23,271 nt of DNA from JBNLBT01 sp050303435 (GCA_050303435.1 JBNLBT010000049.1:1-23271); one strand, 5' to 3'; shown: positions 6,872 through 14,937, numbered from the stretch's first letter. Numbers and translations: made by a program. The notes: a model not told the origin generated them from the letters alone.

Positions 6872-7878
6872 AGCTGTATTTCAATCAGCTGCAGCAGCAT
6901 TTGCAGCAACAGCTGGCGCCGGTGTATCTGGTGGTCGGCGATGAACCGTTGCAGCTTAAGGAAGCCACCGAGCAGATTCGCGCCGTGGCCCGCGCACAGG
7001 GCTTCAGTGAACGTGAAGTGCTGCACGTGGACAAGTCTTTCGATTGGGGGCGCCTTCGCGCATCGGCCGGCAGCATGTCGCTGTTCGCCGAAAAACGTCT
7101 GATTGAACTGTTGCTGCCGGACGGGCAGGTGGGTCGCGCCGGATCGGCGGCGCTGGTGGATTTCATTCAGGCGCAACCCGATGACGTGATGTTGATGATT
7201 CGCGCTGATGCCTGGACCGCCGCCCAGGACAAAAGCAAATGGGTGCAGAGCATCGCCACAGCCGGCGTGTTCATGCGCGTGTATTTGCCGCGCGCCGATG
7301 AGTTTCCTCGCTGGCTGGCAACCCGTTGTCGTCAGTTGGGCTTGAATGTGCAGGGCGATGCGCTGGGCTTGTTGGCCAGTCGACTGGAAGGCAATTTGCT
7401 GGCCGCAGCACAAGAACTGGAAAAATTGCGCATGCGTTTTGGCGCTGAGCCGGTGGATGCACGCACCTTGTCGCAACTGGTCGCCGACAACGCGCGTTTT
7501 GATGTGTTCCGGCTCAGCGACGCGCTGGTGCAGCAACAGGCGGTGCGCTGCATACGCATCCTGCGTTCATTGCGGCGCAACGACCTCTCCCCGGTGGTGA
7601 TTGTGTGGGCACTCGATCGCGAACTGCGGTTGCTGTATGAATTGGGTTTTCAGCAACACGGTCAAGGCCAACTCAGTGCGGCCGATTTTCGTCGTCGCGG
7701 CATCTGGGCGGATCGGCAAAAAGCCCTGTTGCCGTTGATCGCACGGCATTCGCCGCAGCATTGGTTGCAACATCTCAACGCCCTGGCGCGCATAGACCGC
7801 GTGATCAAAGGCCGCGCCAGCGGCGATGAATGGATCGAGCTGGAGCGCTGGGTCGGGCGGTTTTGTCAGGCCGCCTGA
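6868..7878 (+). CDS. holA: DNA polymerase III delta subunit
   Basis: A 336-residue protein matching HolA, the clamp-loader subunit that opens the beta sliding clamp. The N-terminal KLYFNQLQQHL...APVYLVVGDEPLQLKEATEQIRA and the following SMSLFAEKRLIEL are typical of the delta N-terminal AAA-like domain; the middle VADNARFDVFRLSDALVQ and ALDRELRLLYEL belong to the collar region. Length is close to the E. coli protein (343). It starts within the stop of lptE. The usual next gene, nadD, is absent; instead the convergent fadA follows after a hairpin. Confidence 0.95.
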   Translation: MKLYFNQLQQHLQQQLAPVYLVVGDEPLQLKEATEQIRAVARAQGFSEREVLHVDKSFDWGRLRASAGSMSLFAEKRLIELLLPDGQVGRAGSAALVDFIQAQPDDVMLMIRADAWTAAQDKSKWVQSIATAGVFMRVYLPRADEFPRWLATRCRQLGLNVQGDALGLLASRLEGNLLAAAQELEKLRMRFGAEPVDARTLSQLVADNARFDVFRLSDALVQQQAVRCIRILRSLRRNDLSPVVIVWALDRELRLLYELGFQQHGQGQLSAADFRRRGIWADRQKALLPLIARHSPQHWLQHLNALARIDRVIKGRASGDEWIELERWVGRFCQAA

Positions 7879-7919
7879 CTCATTCAATTCATCAAAACAC
7901 GCTAAAGACCGGCCCCCTT

Positions 7920-7948
7920 CGCGGGTGCAGCGCGTGACCGCACCCGCG
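7920..7948. terminator. Strong hairpin between convergent holA and fadA
   Basis: A 9-bp perfect GC-rich stem, CGCGGGTGC (7920-7928) against GCACCCGCG (7940-7948), with an 11-nt loop, in the 78-bp gap between the two gene ends. No T-run follows on either strand, so it could be a Rho-dependent or structural bidirectional terminator rather than a textbook intrinsic one. Confidence 0.55.
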
Positions 7949-7956
7949 CACTAAGA

Positions 7957-9147
7957 TCACAGCGCTTCAAACACCCCGGCGGCGCCCATGCCGGTGCCGA
8001 TGCACATGGTCACCATGCCATAGCGGCCCCCGCGGCGACGCAAACCGTGAATCGCGGTGGCTGAGCGGATGGCGCCGGTGGCGCCGAGCGGGTGACCCAG
8101 GGCGATGGCACCGCCCAATGGATTGACCACCTCCGGGTTCAGGCCCACATCGCGAATCACCGCCAGTGATTGCGCCGCGAAAGCTTCATTCAGTTCAATC
8201 CAGTCTATGTCGTCCAGTTTTAAACCGGTCAACTCCAGCACTTTGGGAATCGCCGCAATCGGGCCGATGCCCATGATTTCTGGCGGCACACCGGCCACTG
8301 AAAAGCCGAGAAAACGTGCCAACGGTTCAAGATTGTACTTTTTCAGTGTGGCTTCATTGACCAGCAGCAGAGCGCCGGCGCCGTCGCTCATTTGCGAGGC
8401 GTTGCCGGCGGTCACCGAGCCGGTGGTCTTGAACACCGGGCGCAACGTGTTCAGCACCGCTTCGGTGGTGTCCGCGCGCGGGCCTTCATCGGTGTCGGCC
8501 ACGCGGCTGTGTTGCGCCACCGTGGCGTCAATCAGATTCGGTGTGCTTGAATGGATGGTATAGGGCAGGATTTCATCCTTGAATTCGCCTGCGGCAATGG
8601 CTTTGATGGCTTTCTGGTGTGACTCATAGGCAAACCGGTCCTGGTCCTCGCGGCTGACTTTCCACTGTTCGGCGACTTTTTCCGCGGTGATGCCCATGCC
8701 ATAGGCGATTGCCACGTTGTCGTCTTTAAACACCCGTGGATTCATCGCCACTTTGTGGCCCATCATCGGCACCATGCTCATGCTTTCGGTGCCACCGGCG
8801 ATTGCGGCCGGCATTTGCCCGGTGGCAATCTGTTGCGCGGCGATGGCCACCGCCTGCAAGCCGGATGAGCAGAAGCGGTTGATGGTCATGGCCGGCACGC
8901 CGTCCGGCAATCCGGCCAGCAGGCTGGCGATGCGCGCGACGTTCATGCCCTGTTCGGCTTCCGGCATCGCACAGCCAATCACCACATCGCCGATTTCACT
9001 GACGTCGAGCTGTGGCGTGCGCCGGATAACTTCGGCCAGGCAATGCGCCAGCAGATCGTCCGGGCGGGTTTTGTTGAACATCCCTCTCGGGGCTTTGCCG
9101 ATCGGTGTGCGCACCGCTTCGACCACATACACGTGTTGTTGTTTCAT
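7957..9147 (-). CDS. fadA: 3-ketoacyl-CoA thiolase (acetyl-CoA acyltransferase)
   Basis: A 396-residue thiolase that cleaves 3-ketoacyl-CoA with CoA into acetyl-CoA and a shortened acyl-CoA, the last beta-oxidation step. Active-site residues are all present: nucleophile Cys93 in NRFCSSGLQA, His352 in GHPLGATGA and Cys382 in CIGTGMGAA. The length is normal. A GGAGG ribosome-binding site lies 8 nt before the ATG. It is the last gene of the operon, 14 nt downstream of the FadN-type gene. A biosynthetic acetyl-CoA acetyltransferase is possible on motifs alone, but the operon context favours degradation. Confidence 0.95.
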   Translation of the reverse strand: MKQQHVYVVEAVRTPIGKAPRGMFNKTRPDDLLAHCLAEVIRRTPQLDVSEIGDVVIGCAMPEAEQGMNVARIASLLAGLPDGVPAMTINRFCSSGLQAVAIAAQQIATGQMPAAIAGGTESMSMVPMMGHKVAMNPRVFKDDNVAIAYGMGITAEKVAEQWKVSREDQDRFAYESHQKAIKAIAAGEFKDEILPYTIHSSTPNLIDATVAQHSRVADTDEGPRADTTEAVLNTLRPVFKTTGSVTAGNASQMSDGAGALLLVNEATLKKYNLEPLARFLGFSVAGVPPEIMGIGPIAAIPKVLELTGLKLDDIDWIELNEAFAAQSLAVIRDVGLNPEVVNPLGGAIALGHPLGATGAIRSATAIHGLRRRGGRYGMVTMCIGTGMGAAGVFEAL

Positions 9148-9161
9148 GGTTAGAGCCTCCG

Positions 9162-11525
9162 TCAGTTTCTCAAGGGTTTGCCGGTTTTCAGCGTGTGCGC
9201 GATGCGCTGCTGGGTTTTTTCTGTGCCGATCAGGCGCATGAAATGCGCGCGTTCCAGGTCCAGCAGATACTGTTCAGTGACCAGTGAATCGCGGTCCACT
9301 TCGCCGCCGGCAATGACCGTGGCGATGGCCTCGGCAATGGCGTAATCGTGTTCCGAAATCATCGCGCCTTCGAGCATGTTGGCCAGCAGCATGCGCATGT
9401 TGGCGATGGCTTGCGCACCGGCCACGCGGATGTGCTGCGCTGCGGCCGGCGGGCGATACCCCGCGGCGTGCATGTACAGCGCCCGCTGTTTGGCCACATA
9501 GAGAATCTCATGGGCGTTGAACACCACTTCAGTGTTGGCTTTCAGCAGCCCCCAGGCTTTCGCTTCAATGGCGTTGCCGGCGACGCTGGCCATGGCCACT
9601 TTCTTGAAGTAATGCTCCAGCATGGGGTATAAATCCTGTCCAAAGCTATCATCCGCGGTGCGGCGGGCGATTTCTTTCAGACCACCGCCGGCGGGCAACA
9701 GACCGACGCCGGCCTCGACCAGACCAATCCAGGTTTCAAAAGCCGCCACCACGGCGCTGGCGTGCATGGAAAATTCACAGCCGCCGCCGAGGGTCAGGCC
9801 GCGTGTGGCCAACACGGTTGGCACCGCACTGAACCGCAACGCTTGTGAGGTTTGTTGGAATTTGGCGACCATTTTTTCCACCGCGTCGGTGTGCCCCTGT
9901 GCCATGGACTCCACGGCCGGTGCGAGGTTGGCGCCGAGTGAAAACGGTTCATCGGTTTGCCACACCACCAGCCCTTTGAAATCCGCTTCGGCGCGTCGCA
10001 CCGCTTCCTGCAGACCGTCCAGCACGCCTTCCGAAATGACGTGTTTTTTGGTTTTAAAGGAGGCAATGGCGATGCCGTCGCGCTGGTGCCAAAGTCGGAA
10101 ATCTTCGCTTTCAAACACGGTTTCGCCGTATTCACGCTGTTCGAAGGCCAGCGCGTCGGGAAACAATTGCCGTTGATAGATGGGCGCGTCTGAGCGCGGT
10201 ATGAAACGCCTTTTCGCCGGTGAATACGAGCCGCTTTCATGGTGTGGACCGTCGATTTCAAAGACCCACGCGGGCAAACCGACTGCGGCCATGGTTTTGC
10301 CGGCGTTGACGTCGTCCTGAATGGCGCTGGCCACATTGTCCCAACCAGCCAGTTGCCACGACTCAAACGGGCCGTGCTGATAGCCAAAGCCCCAGCGTAT
10401 GGCCAGGTCCAGGTCGCGTGCGGATTCAGCAATGTCGGCCAGCTGCGTCGCACAGTAGTGAAACAGGTCGCGGTACACCGACCACAGAAACTGCGCCTGC
10501 GGGTTGTCTTCCAGTGCACGCAATTTAAGCAAGGCACCGGGATCACGTGACTTGAGCAGGCCCAGCAGAGTTTCGTCCACAGACGCATCGGTGGGTCGGT
10601 ACTCACCGCTTTGAAGATCCAGAACCAGAATGTCGCGGCCTTTTTTGAGGTACACGCCGCGGCCGGATTTTTGCCCCAGCGCACCGCTTTCAATCAATTG
10701 TGCCATCCATGCGGGCGCTTTGAAGTGTTCGTGCCAGGGGTCGTCCGGCAAGGCGTCACTCATGGTGTTGATCACGTGCGCCAGGGTGTCCAGTCCAACC
10801 ACATCTGCGGTGCGGAAGGTGGCGCTTTTGGCGCGCCCAATCAGCGGGCCGGTGAGCGCATCGATGGTTTCAAAGGGAATGTTCAGTCGCGTGCCGTGAT
10901 GCATGGTGCAGAGCATGGAAAACACACCGATGCGGTTGGCGATGAAATTCGGCGTGTCCTTGGCTTTGATCACGCCTTTGCCCACGGTGCTGGTGAGGAT
11001 GGCTTCCAGTTGCTCAATGACCGCCGGGTCGGTGTGCTCTGTGGGAATCAACTCAACCAGATGCATGTAGCGTGGCGGGTTAAAGAAATGCACGCCACAA
11101 AAGCGTTCCTGCAACTCAGCGCTCAGCACCGAACCCAACTGATTGATGCTCAAGCCCGAGGTGTTGGTGGCGAATATGGCCGTGGCATTGATGTGCGGGG
11201 CGACCTGGTCGTACACGGCTTTTTTGATGTCCATGCGCTCCGCAACCGCTTCAATGATCAGGTCGACCGATTGCAGCAGGGGCAGGTCGTTCTGGTAATT
11301 GGCCGGTTGAATCAAGTTCAGCACATCGGCTTGTGCCAACGGCGCGGGTTTGAGTTTTTTCAGTGCGGCCAATGCTTTTTTGACCGTGGCGTGGGGGTCT
11401 TTTTCATCTCCCGCCAGATCGTAGAGCACCACAGGCACGCCGGCGTTGGCAAAATGGGCGGCGATCTGCGCGCCCATGACGCCGGCGCCGAGCACCGCGA
11501 CTTTTCGAATGTGTTTATTTTTCAT
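9162..11525 (-). CDS. Bifunctional 3-hydroxyacyl-CoA dehydrogenase / enoyl-CoA hydratase, FadN-type
   Basis: A 787-residue enzyme performing the hydration and NAD-linked oxidation steps of beta-oxidation. The N-terminal half is the dehydrogenase: Rossmann motif VLGAGVMG (Gly13, Gly15, Gly18), catalytic His146 in VHFFNPP and Glu158 in LVELIP. The C-terminal half is a crotonase fold with the two hydratase glutamates in LGGGCEF and GLVEAGVG. This order (dehydrogenase first) is the reverse of E. coli FadB and matches Bacillus FadN (YusL, about 789 residues). The ATG at 11525, with GGAAA upstream, is preferred over a TTG 12 nt earlier. The start lies inside the end of the FadE-like gene (11-nt overlap). 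Confidence 0.93.
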   Translation of the reverse strand: MKNKHIRKVAVLGAGVMGAQIAAHFANAGVPVVLYDLAGDEKDPHATVKKALAALKKLKPAPLAQADVLNLIQPANYQNDLPLLQSVDLIIEAVAERMDIKKAVYDQVAPHINATAIFATNTSGLSINQLGSVLSAELQERFCGVHFFNPPRYMHLVELIPTEHTDPAVIEQLEAILTSTVGKGVIKAKDTPNFIANRIGVFSMLCTMHHGTRLNIPFETIDALTGPLIGRAKSATFRTADVVGLDTLAHVINTMSDALPDDPWHEHFKAPAWMAQLIESGALGQKSGRGVYLKKGRDILVLDLQSGEYRPTDASVDETLLGLLKSRDPGALLKLRALEDNPQAQFLWSVYRDLFHYCATQLADIAESARDLDLAIRWGFGYQHGPFESWQLAGWDNVASAIQDDVNAGKTMAAVGLPAWVFEIDGPHHESGSYSPAKRRFIPRSDAPIYQRQLFPDALAFEQREYGETVFESEDFRLWHQRDGIAIASFKTKKHVISEGVLDGLQEAVRRAEADFKGLVVWQTDEPFSLGANLAPAVESMAQGHTDAVEKMVAKFQQTSQALRFSAVPTVLATRGLTLGGGCEFSMHASAVVAAFETWIGLVEAGVGLLPAGGGLKEIARRTADDSFGQDLYPMLEHYFKKVAMASVAGNAIEAKAWGLLKANTEVVFNAHEILYVAKQRALYMHAAGYRPPAAAQHIRVAGAQAIANMRMLLANMLEGAMISEHDYAIAEAIATVIAGGEVDRDSLVTEQYLLDLERAHFMRLIGTEKTQQRIAHTLKTGKPLRN

Positions 11526-13860
11526 GTTGGTTTCCAAAATGATTGATGAGTTGCAAATTGAGAATGTCCTGATAGGCTTCGCGCAGTTTTTCCGCCTGTT
11601 CCACGCTGACGATGCCGGCCGCCAGTGCGCGGTCGATCAGCACCTGAAAATTCTCCGTGGTCACCGGCGTGCCGGTGGCATTGGACACCGCGGTTTCAAC
11701 GCTGTGCGCCTGATTCAGTTTCTCCGATGTGAGAAGAATGTGTCTGAGCAGGTCACTGTTCGGCGCGCTGTCGTGAAACAGCCAGTTGTCCTGGGAAATT
11801 TTGATTTCGTTGCGGCTGGAAAAACTGGCGCGATTGAAGGGTTTGCCGAACGGAAAAATTGCGGCTTTCAAAAGCAGGGCAGTGGGGCGTGAAAACGCGC
11901 TGTTGATGGCGTATTTCAGGGTGTTCTGGGTTTCGAAGAAGGCGTTGTACATGGATTGTTTGGTGATGAATTTCATCGCTTCATCGTCGTCTTTCTGGCG
12001 GTAAAACCCCACCAGCGCCATCAGCAGCAGCAATTGCTGGTTGGTTTGCGCCAGATAGCCGGTGAACTCCGTGTTGCTTTCATTTTTGACTGACCATTTA
12101 ATCAACGACAGGTCGGCGATGAAGGCAAATGTGCTGCTCATGCGCCGGATCATGTTCTGATATTTGCTGCGCTTGAAAAACAATTTGCCCAGCCACGAGG
12201 TTTTGAACGCGTGCAGCCAGATTTTCACCAGTTGATGCAGCACCAGCCCCATGTGCTTGAACAGCACCCGATCCATGGCTTTTTCATCCAGCGGTTCCTG
12301 CACCAGAAGCTGGATTTCCCGGGCGTAATAGGGGTGCGCCGCCAGCGCAACTTTTTTCATCAGCGGCAACTGGTTGATTTCATGGCTGTCACCGTCGAGC
12401 TCCATCGACAGGTGCACCACCTTGTAAAAACTGCCCAGTTTGCTTTCCGCATTGATGTTGTGTGCATGCGAGCCCAGAATGGTGCGCAACAAATTGAGCT
12501 GATTGATGGTGTTGTTGAGGATGGTGTTTTTCCACAGAATCATGCTGTACGAGGTGGTGCTCGGGTTCGCGCCGGATGACATGAACTGGCTGATCAGGTG
12601 CACAATGAGGTTTTGACTGAATTGCTGCAGCAATTTCTTGCGCACCATTTTAAATGTCATCAGCGGCCGGCCGTTTTGTTTTTTCAGCTGCGCAAAATGC
12701 CAGGAGGTCAAGGACGCCGTGCGGTGAATTGGCAACGACACCGCAGCCGGCCAGCAGCGCGCGGCGGTGGCCTGCATAGCGTACAGCCGTTCGATGCCTT
12801 TGTTGACCGCCTTGAACCCACCGATGATCTGATCCAGGGGGATGAATATGTTTTTGGCCGAACAGCTGTAGTAGGTCATCAAGCCGGAATACACCGTGTT
12901 GCCTGCGGTGATTTGTATGTCGTCCTGCGCGGCATCAAACAGGCACAACGCGGTGCCGAGTTTGCGTCGCGTGCCGAGAATGTGCGTCACGTCGGTGACG
13001 TTGATGGCCAAATAGAACAGTGTGGAGGCCGGTGTGCCGAGCATGATGATGTTGGAAAAGGAAATGCGGATGCCGTGAATCTGCTGGTTTTTGCGGGTTT
13101 CTATCTCTACTCGGCCTTCGATCGATGATTGCCCCTTTTCAAACAGTTCATACAGTGATGTGGTGTTCAGAAAAGGCATCTTGTGTGCCGCAGCAATGGC
13201 CGGCAGGTGGTCGTTTTGCTGACCGATGGTGCCGTGAGACTGCAACAGCCGGGTGACCGAATCCAGGTTCAGCAGGGCGGTGACTGCGGCCAACACCGGG
13301 TCGCTGCTTGCCAGGTGTTGCAGCAATTGCGCAAAGGGGCCGTCTTTCAAGCCTTTGCCGCCGTGTTTCTGCGCCACCGTGAAGGACGCCAGCGCGGGCA
13401 GCGCGGCTTGTCTGGAGGCCGGCTGATGGGTGTTCTGCAACGCCGGCCAATCGACCGATTGCAGCCACCGTTTCAGTTGTGCCTGTGACACCGGGGTGTT
13501 TTCATCGCCCAGAGGTGAGGAGAAATCCGGGTCGCCATTGAACAGGCGGTTCTCAAATTCGGTGGTCATCCAGCCTGAATCAATGCGCAGAAATTTCTTC
13601 CAGCCGGCCGCTTCGCGGTTATTGAACAGTTGGATCAGGCGGTTGCTGATGAGGAAACGCCGCAATGGACGATACACGCCCACGGCAAATAAAATCAGGG
13701 TGATGCTCATCAGCGTGATGCCCTGGGTTTTGCTGATCTCGTCGTAGGCATACGCCAGGATCAGCGTGATCGCCCAGAGCGTGAACATCAGGCTCAGTGG
13801 CCAACGGTACAGCCCGTGCAACAGGGCAATGATGAAGAACAGGATGAAAACCGCGGTCAT
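11515..13860 (-). CDS. Divergent FadE-like acyl-CoA dehydrogenase homologue, catalytic motifs eroded
   Basis: A 781-residue protein with the layout of large FadE enzymes: two N-terminal hydrophobic segments (about 1-18 and 22-64), an acyl-CoA dehydrogenase-like middle and a DUF1974-like C-terminus. Recognisable remnants compared with E. coli FadE, aligned by eye from memory, are FIPLDQIIGG (339-348; FVPIDYIIGG in FadE), the DRVLFKHMG segment (530-538) and AAIFPFGKP (667-674). The FAD/substrate motif LTSPEAGSD is missing; the equivalent region reads FLNTTSLYELFEKG (230-243). The catalytic TVEGAN region appears to correspond to ELDGDS (487-492), putting Asp489 in place of the base Glu. The frame is intact. 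It starts 1 nt after the regulator stops and overlaps the FadN-type gene. A non-enzymatic partner or a dehydrogenase with altered chemistry are both possible. Confidence 0.75.
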   Translation of the reverse strand: MTAVFILFFIIALLHGLYRWPLSLMFTLWAITLILAYAYDEISKTQGITLMSITLILFAVGVYRPLRRFLISNRLIQLFNNREAAGWKKFLRIDSGWMTTEFENRLFNGDPDFSSPLGDENTPVSQAQLKRWLQSVDWPALQNTHQPASRQAALPALASFTVAQKHGGKGLKDGPFAQLLQHLASSDPVLAAVTALLNLDSVTRLLQSHGTIGQQNDHLPAIAAAHKMPFLNTTSLYELFEKGQSSIEGRVEIETRKNQQIHGIRISFSNIIMLGTPASTLFYLAINVTDVTHILGTRRKLGTALCLFDAAQDDIQITAGNTVYSGLMTYYSCSAKNIFIPLDQIIGGFKAVNKGIERLYAMQATAARCWPAAVSLPIHRTASLTSWHFAQLKKQNGRPLMTFKMVRKKLLQQFSQNLIVHLISQFMSSGANPSTTSYSMILWKNTILNNTINQLNLLRTILGSHAHNINAESKLGSFYKVVHLSMELDGDSHEINQLPLMKKVALAAHPYYAREIQLLVQEPLDEKAMDRVLFKHMGLVLHQLVKIWLHAFKTSWLGKLFFKRSKYQNMIRRMSSTFAFIADLSLIKWSVKNESNTEFTGYLAQTNQQLLLLMALVGFYRQKDDDEAMKFITKQSMYNAFFETQNTLKYAINSAFSRPTALLLKAAIFPFGKPFNRASFSSRNEIKISQDNWLFHDSAPNSDLLRHILLTSEKLNQAHSVETAVSNATGTPVTTENFQVLIDRALAAGIVSVEQAEKLREAYQDILNLQLINHFGNQHEK

Positions 13861-13861
13861 T

Positions 13862-14482
13862 TCAGCCGGTCAATGAAGCCACAGCGAAATCCGTCAACTC
13901 CTGGATGCAGGTGTTAAAGTAATCCGATTCATCCATGCTGGACATTTTTGCCGAAGCGCCGAAATCGCCCATCACATAAGTCAGTGAGCCGATCAGGAAA
14001 TGAAACCGCCAGAACAGCGTTTGTGGATCCAGATCGGCGCGCGAGCGGTGAATGGCGGCGGCGAATTTTTTGATGATGCGGGTGTAGCGTTCACTCATCA
14101 ATTCATGCAGAAACTGGCTTTGCTCGGCGTAGGCGCGCGCCAGCACGCGCATGAAGGTTTTGCCGCCCTGGTGCTGATCGGTGCTCATGGTCAGGGCCGG
14201 CGCAATGAAGGCGTGTAAAATCTGCTCCAGCACGCATTCGTTTTGTGCCGACGTGTCCAGTTCTTCCAGCATGCGTTCGCGCAGGGCAAACAAATTATCC
14301 AGACGGCGCTGAATCATTTCCTGCAACAGTCGCTGTTTATTGCCAAAGTGGTAGTTGATGGCGGAGATGTTGGTTTCAGCGCGCTGGCAGATTTGCCGCA
14401 CAGACACGTTGCCGAACCCCAGTTCTGCCACAAGCTGCTCGGCGCTGTTGAGAATTTTGTTCTTGGTTGAAAGGGTTGACAT
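13862..14482 (-). CDS. TetR-family regulator, PsrA-like, of the beta-oxidation operon
   Basis: A 206-residue transcription factor. The N-terminal TetR helix-turn-helix is clear (residues about 6-60: ILNSAEQLVAELGFGNVSVRQICQRAETNISAINYHFGNKQRLL). The C-terminal domain contains ...TLFWRFHFLIGSLTYVMGD, resembling LFWRVHFMLG in Pseudomonas PsrA, a repressor of fadBA relieved by long-chain fatty acyl ligands. Being the first gene of the FadE-like/FadN/FadA operon and having a palindrome over its own transcript start (14485-14496), it probably represses the whole operon including itself. The family is well supported; the ligand is inferred. Confidence 0.88.
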   Translation of the reverse strand: MSTLSTKNKILNSAEQLVAELGFGNVSVRQICQRAETNISAINYHFGNKQRLLQEMIQRRLDNLFALRERMLEELDTSAQNECVLEQILHAFIAPALTMSTDQHQGGKTFMRVLARAYAEQSQFLHELMSERYTRIIKKFAAAIHRSRADLDPQTLFWRFHFLIGSLTYVMGDFGASAKMSSMDESDYFNTCIQELTDFAVASLTG

Positions 14483-14484
14483 GC

Positions 14485-14496
14485 CGTTTGCAAACG
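14485..14496. promoter_or_regulatory. Perfect palindrome, probable operator of the TetR-type regulator
   Basis: CGTTTGCAAACG is a 12-bp perfect palindrome placed 2 bp upstream of the regulator's ATG and just downstream of its predicted transcription start. This position would block transcription when bound. The half-site CAAAC/GTTTG is the same as that reported for PsrA operators, but PsrA sites are written with CAAAC first and a 2-4 nt gap before GTTTG, so here the halves are in the opposite order. Confidence 0.55.
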
Positions 14497-14506
14497 CAAA
14501 ACCGGT

Positions 14507-14535
14507 ATTTTATCTGATTGCCAGAATGATCTCAA
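14507..14535 (-). promoter_or_regulatory. Sigma70 promoter of the beta-oxidation operon
   Basis: On the minus strand TTGAGA (14535-14530), a 17-nt spacer and TAAAAT (14512-14507) form a strong -35/-10 pair. Transcription would start about 14500, leaving a leader of roughly 18 nt that contains the palindrome. No clear ribosome-binding site precedes the regulator's ATG, so its translation may be leaderless-like or weak. Confidence 0.7.
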
Positions 14536-14724
14536 TTCAAACGAGTGTTCAATGCCCTGAGATGTGCCCTGCAGCAGCTGTGGACAGCCACAAATGCAAT
14601 ACACCGTCGGCATCGCTGCGGTCAATGCAGGGGTGCAAGGGCGGGTCACAGGCCGGGTGACTTTGATGCATGCGCAGCTTGGTTTTCTTTTGTTCTCAAG
14701 GCATTCCACTTTGGCTGTTTTTTT

Positions 14725-14733
14725 TGTTAAAAT
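14725..14733 (+). promoter_or_regulatory. Extended -10 promoter with GC-rich discriminator
   Basis: TGTTAAAAT matches the extended -10 form TGnTAAAAT and is followed by AGCGCGC, a GC-rich discriminator of the type found at stringently controlled promoters. The -35 side is weak (TTCCAC with an 18-nt spacer). Transcription would begin near 14740 and read towards ndk. Confidence 0.5.
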
Positions 14734-14734
14734 A

Positions 14735-14860
14735 GCGCGCTTTTTGGGGCATGCAAATGCCCACAGGCGGTGGTCACCAGAGTCGCTGATCCTCGGCCTG
14801 TGTGGCGCGCTCCGGCAGGCCGCTAAGACGGGCCTCCGCAGACGCGATGCCCACAGGGTT
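14735..14860 (+). ncRNA. Candidate structured RNA or ndk leader element
   Basis: The stretch begins with a hairpin GGGCAT-GCAA-ATGCCC (14747-14762), a GNRA-type tetraloop. The sequence ATGCCCACAGG occurs twice (14757-14767 and 14847-14857), so GGGCAT could pair with either copy. CACAGGC (14762-14768) pairs with GCCTGTG (14796-14802), and AGGCC with GGCCT around 14817-14835. The segment is GC-rich inside an otherwise AT-rich intergenic region and lies directly after a promoter. It matches no RNA family I can recall; a small RNA, a regulatory leader for ndk or a repeated element are all possible. Confidence 0.3.
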
Positions 14861-14877
14861 TTAATTTGAAATAATCT

Positions 14878-14937
14878 TTGTTTTTTTGCGTTATTCAAGT
14901 TAAGATAATTTGTTGAATTATCTGTGCAACTTATAGA
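14878..14937 (+). promoter_or_regulatory. AT-rich promoter region of ndk with inverted repeat
   Basis: Two overlapping sigma70-like pairs are visible: TTGTTT-N17-TAAGAT (14878-14883, 14901-14906) and TTGTTG-N16-TATAGA (14910-14915, 14932-14937). A perfect 8-bp inverted repeat AGATAATT/AATTATCT with a 5-nt loop (14903-14923) covers the -10 of the first and the -35 of the second, so it could be an operator. Which start is used cannot be decided by eye. Confidence 0.45.

Noticed and set aside
11515..13860. FadE-like gene as a pseudogene
   Set aside because: The frame is full length with no stop or frameshift, keeps tight operon spacing on both sides and retains family landmarks, so loss of motifs is better described as divergence.
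14757..14857. CRISPR array or insertion-element ends from the repeated ATGCCCACAGG
   Set aside because: Only two 11-bp copies exist, spaced once, with no transposase, no terminal inverted repeats and no cas genes.
14735..14860. A known riboswitch (c-di-GMP, glycine, cobalamin, SAM) upstream of ndk
   Set aside because: The conserved core sequences of these classes are absent and ndk is not a usual target.
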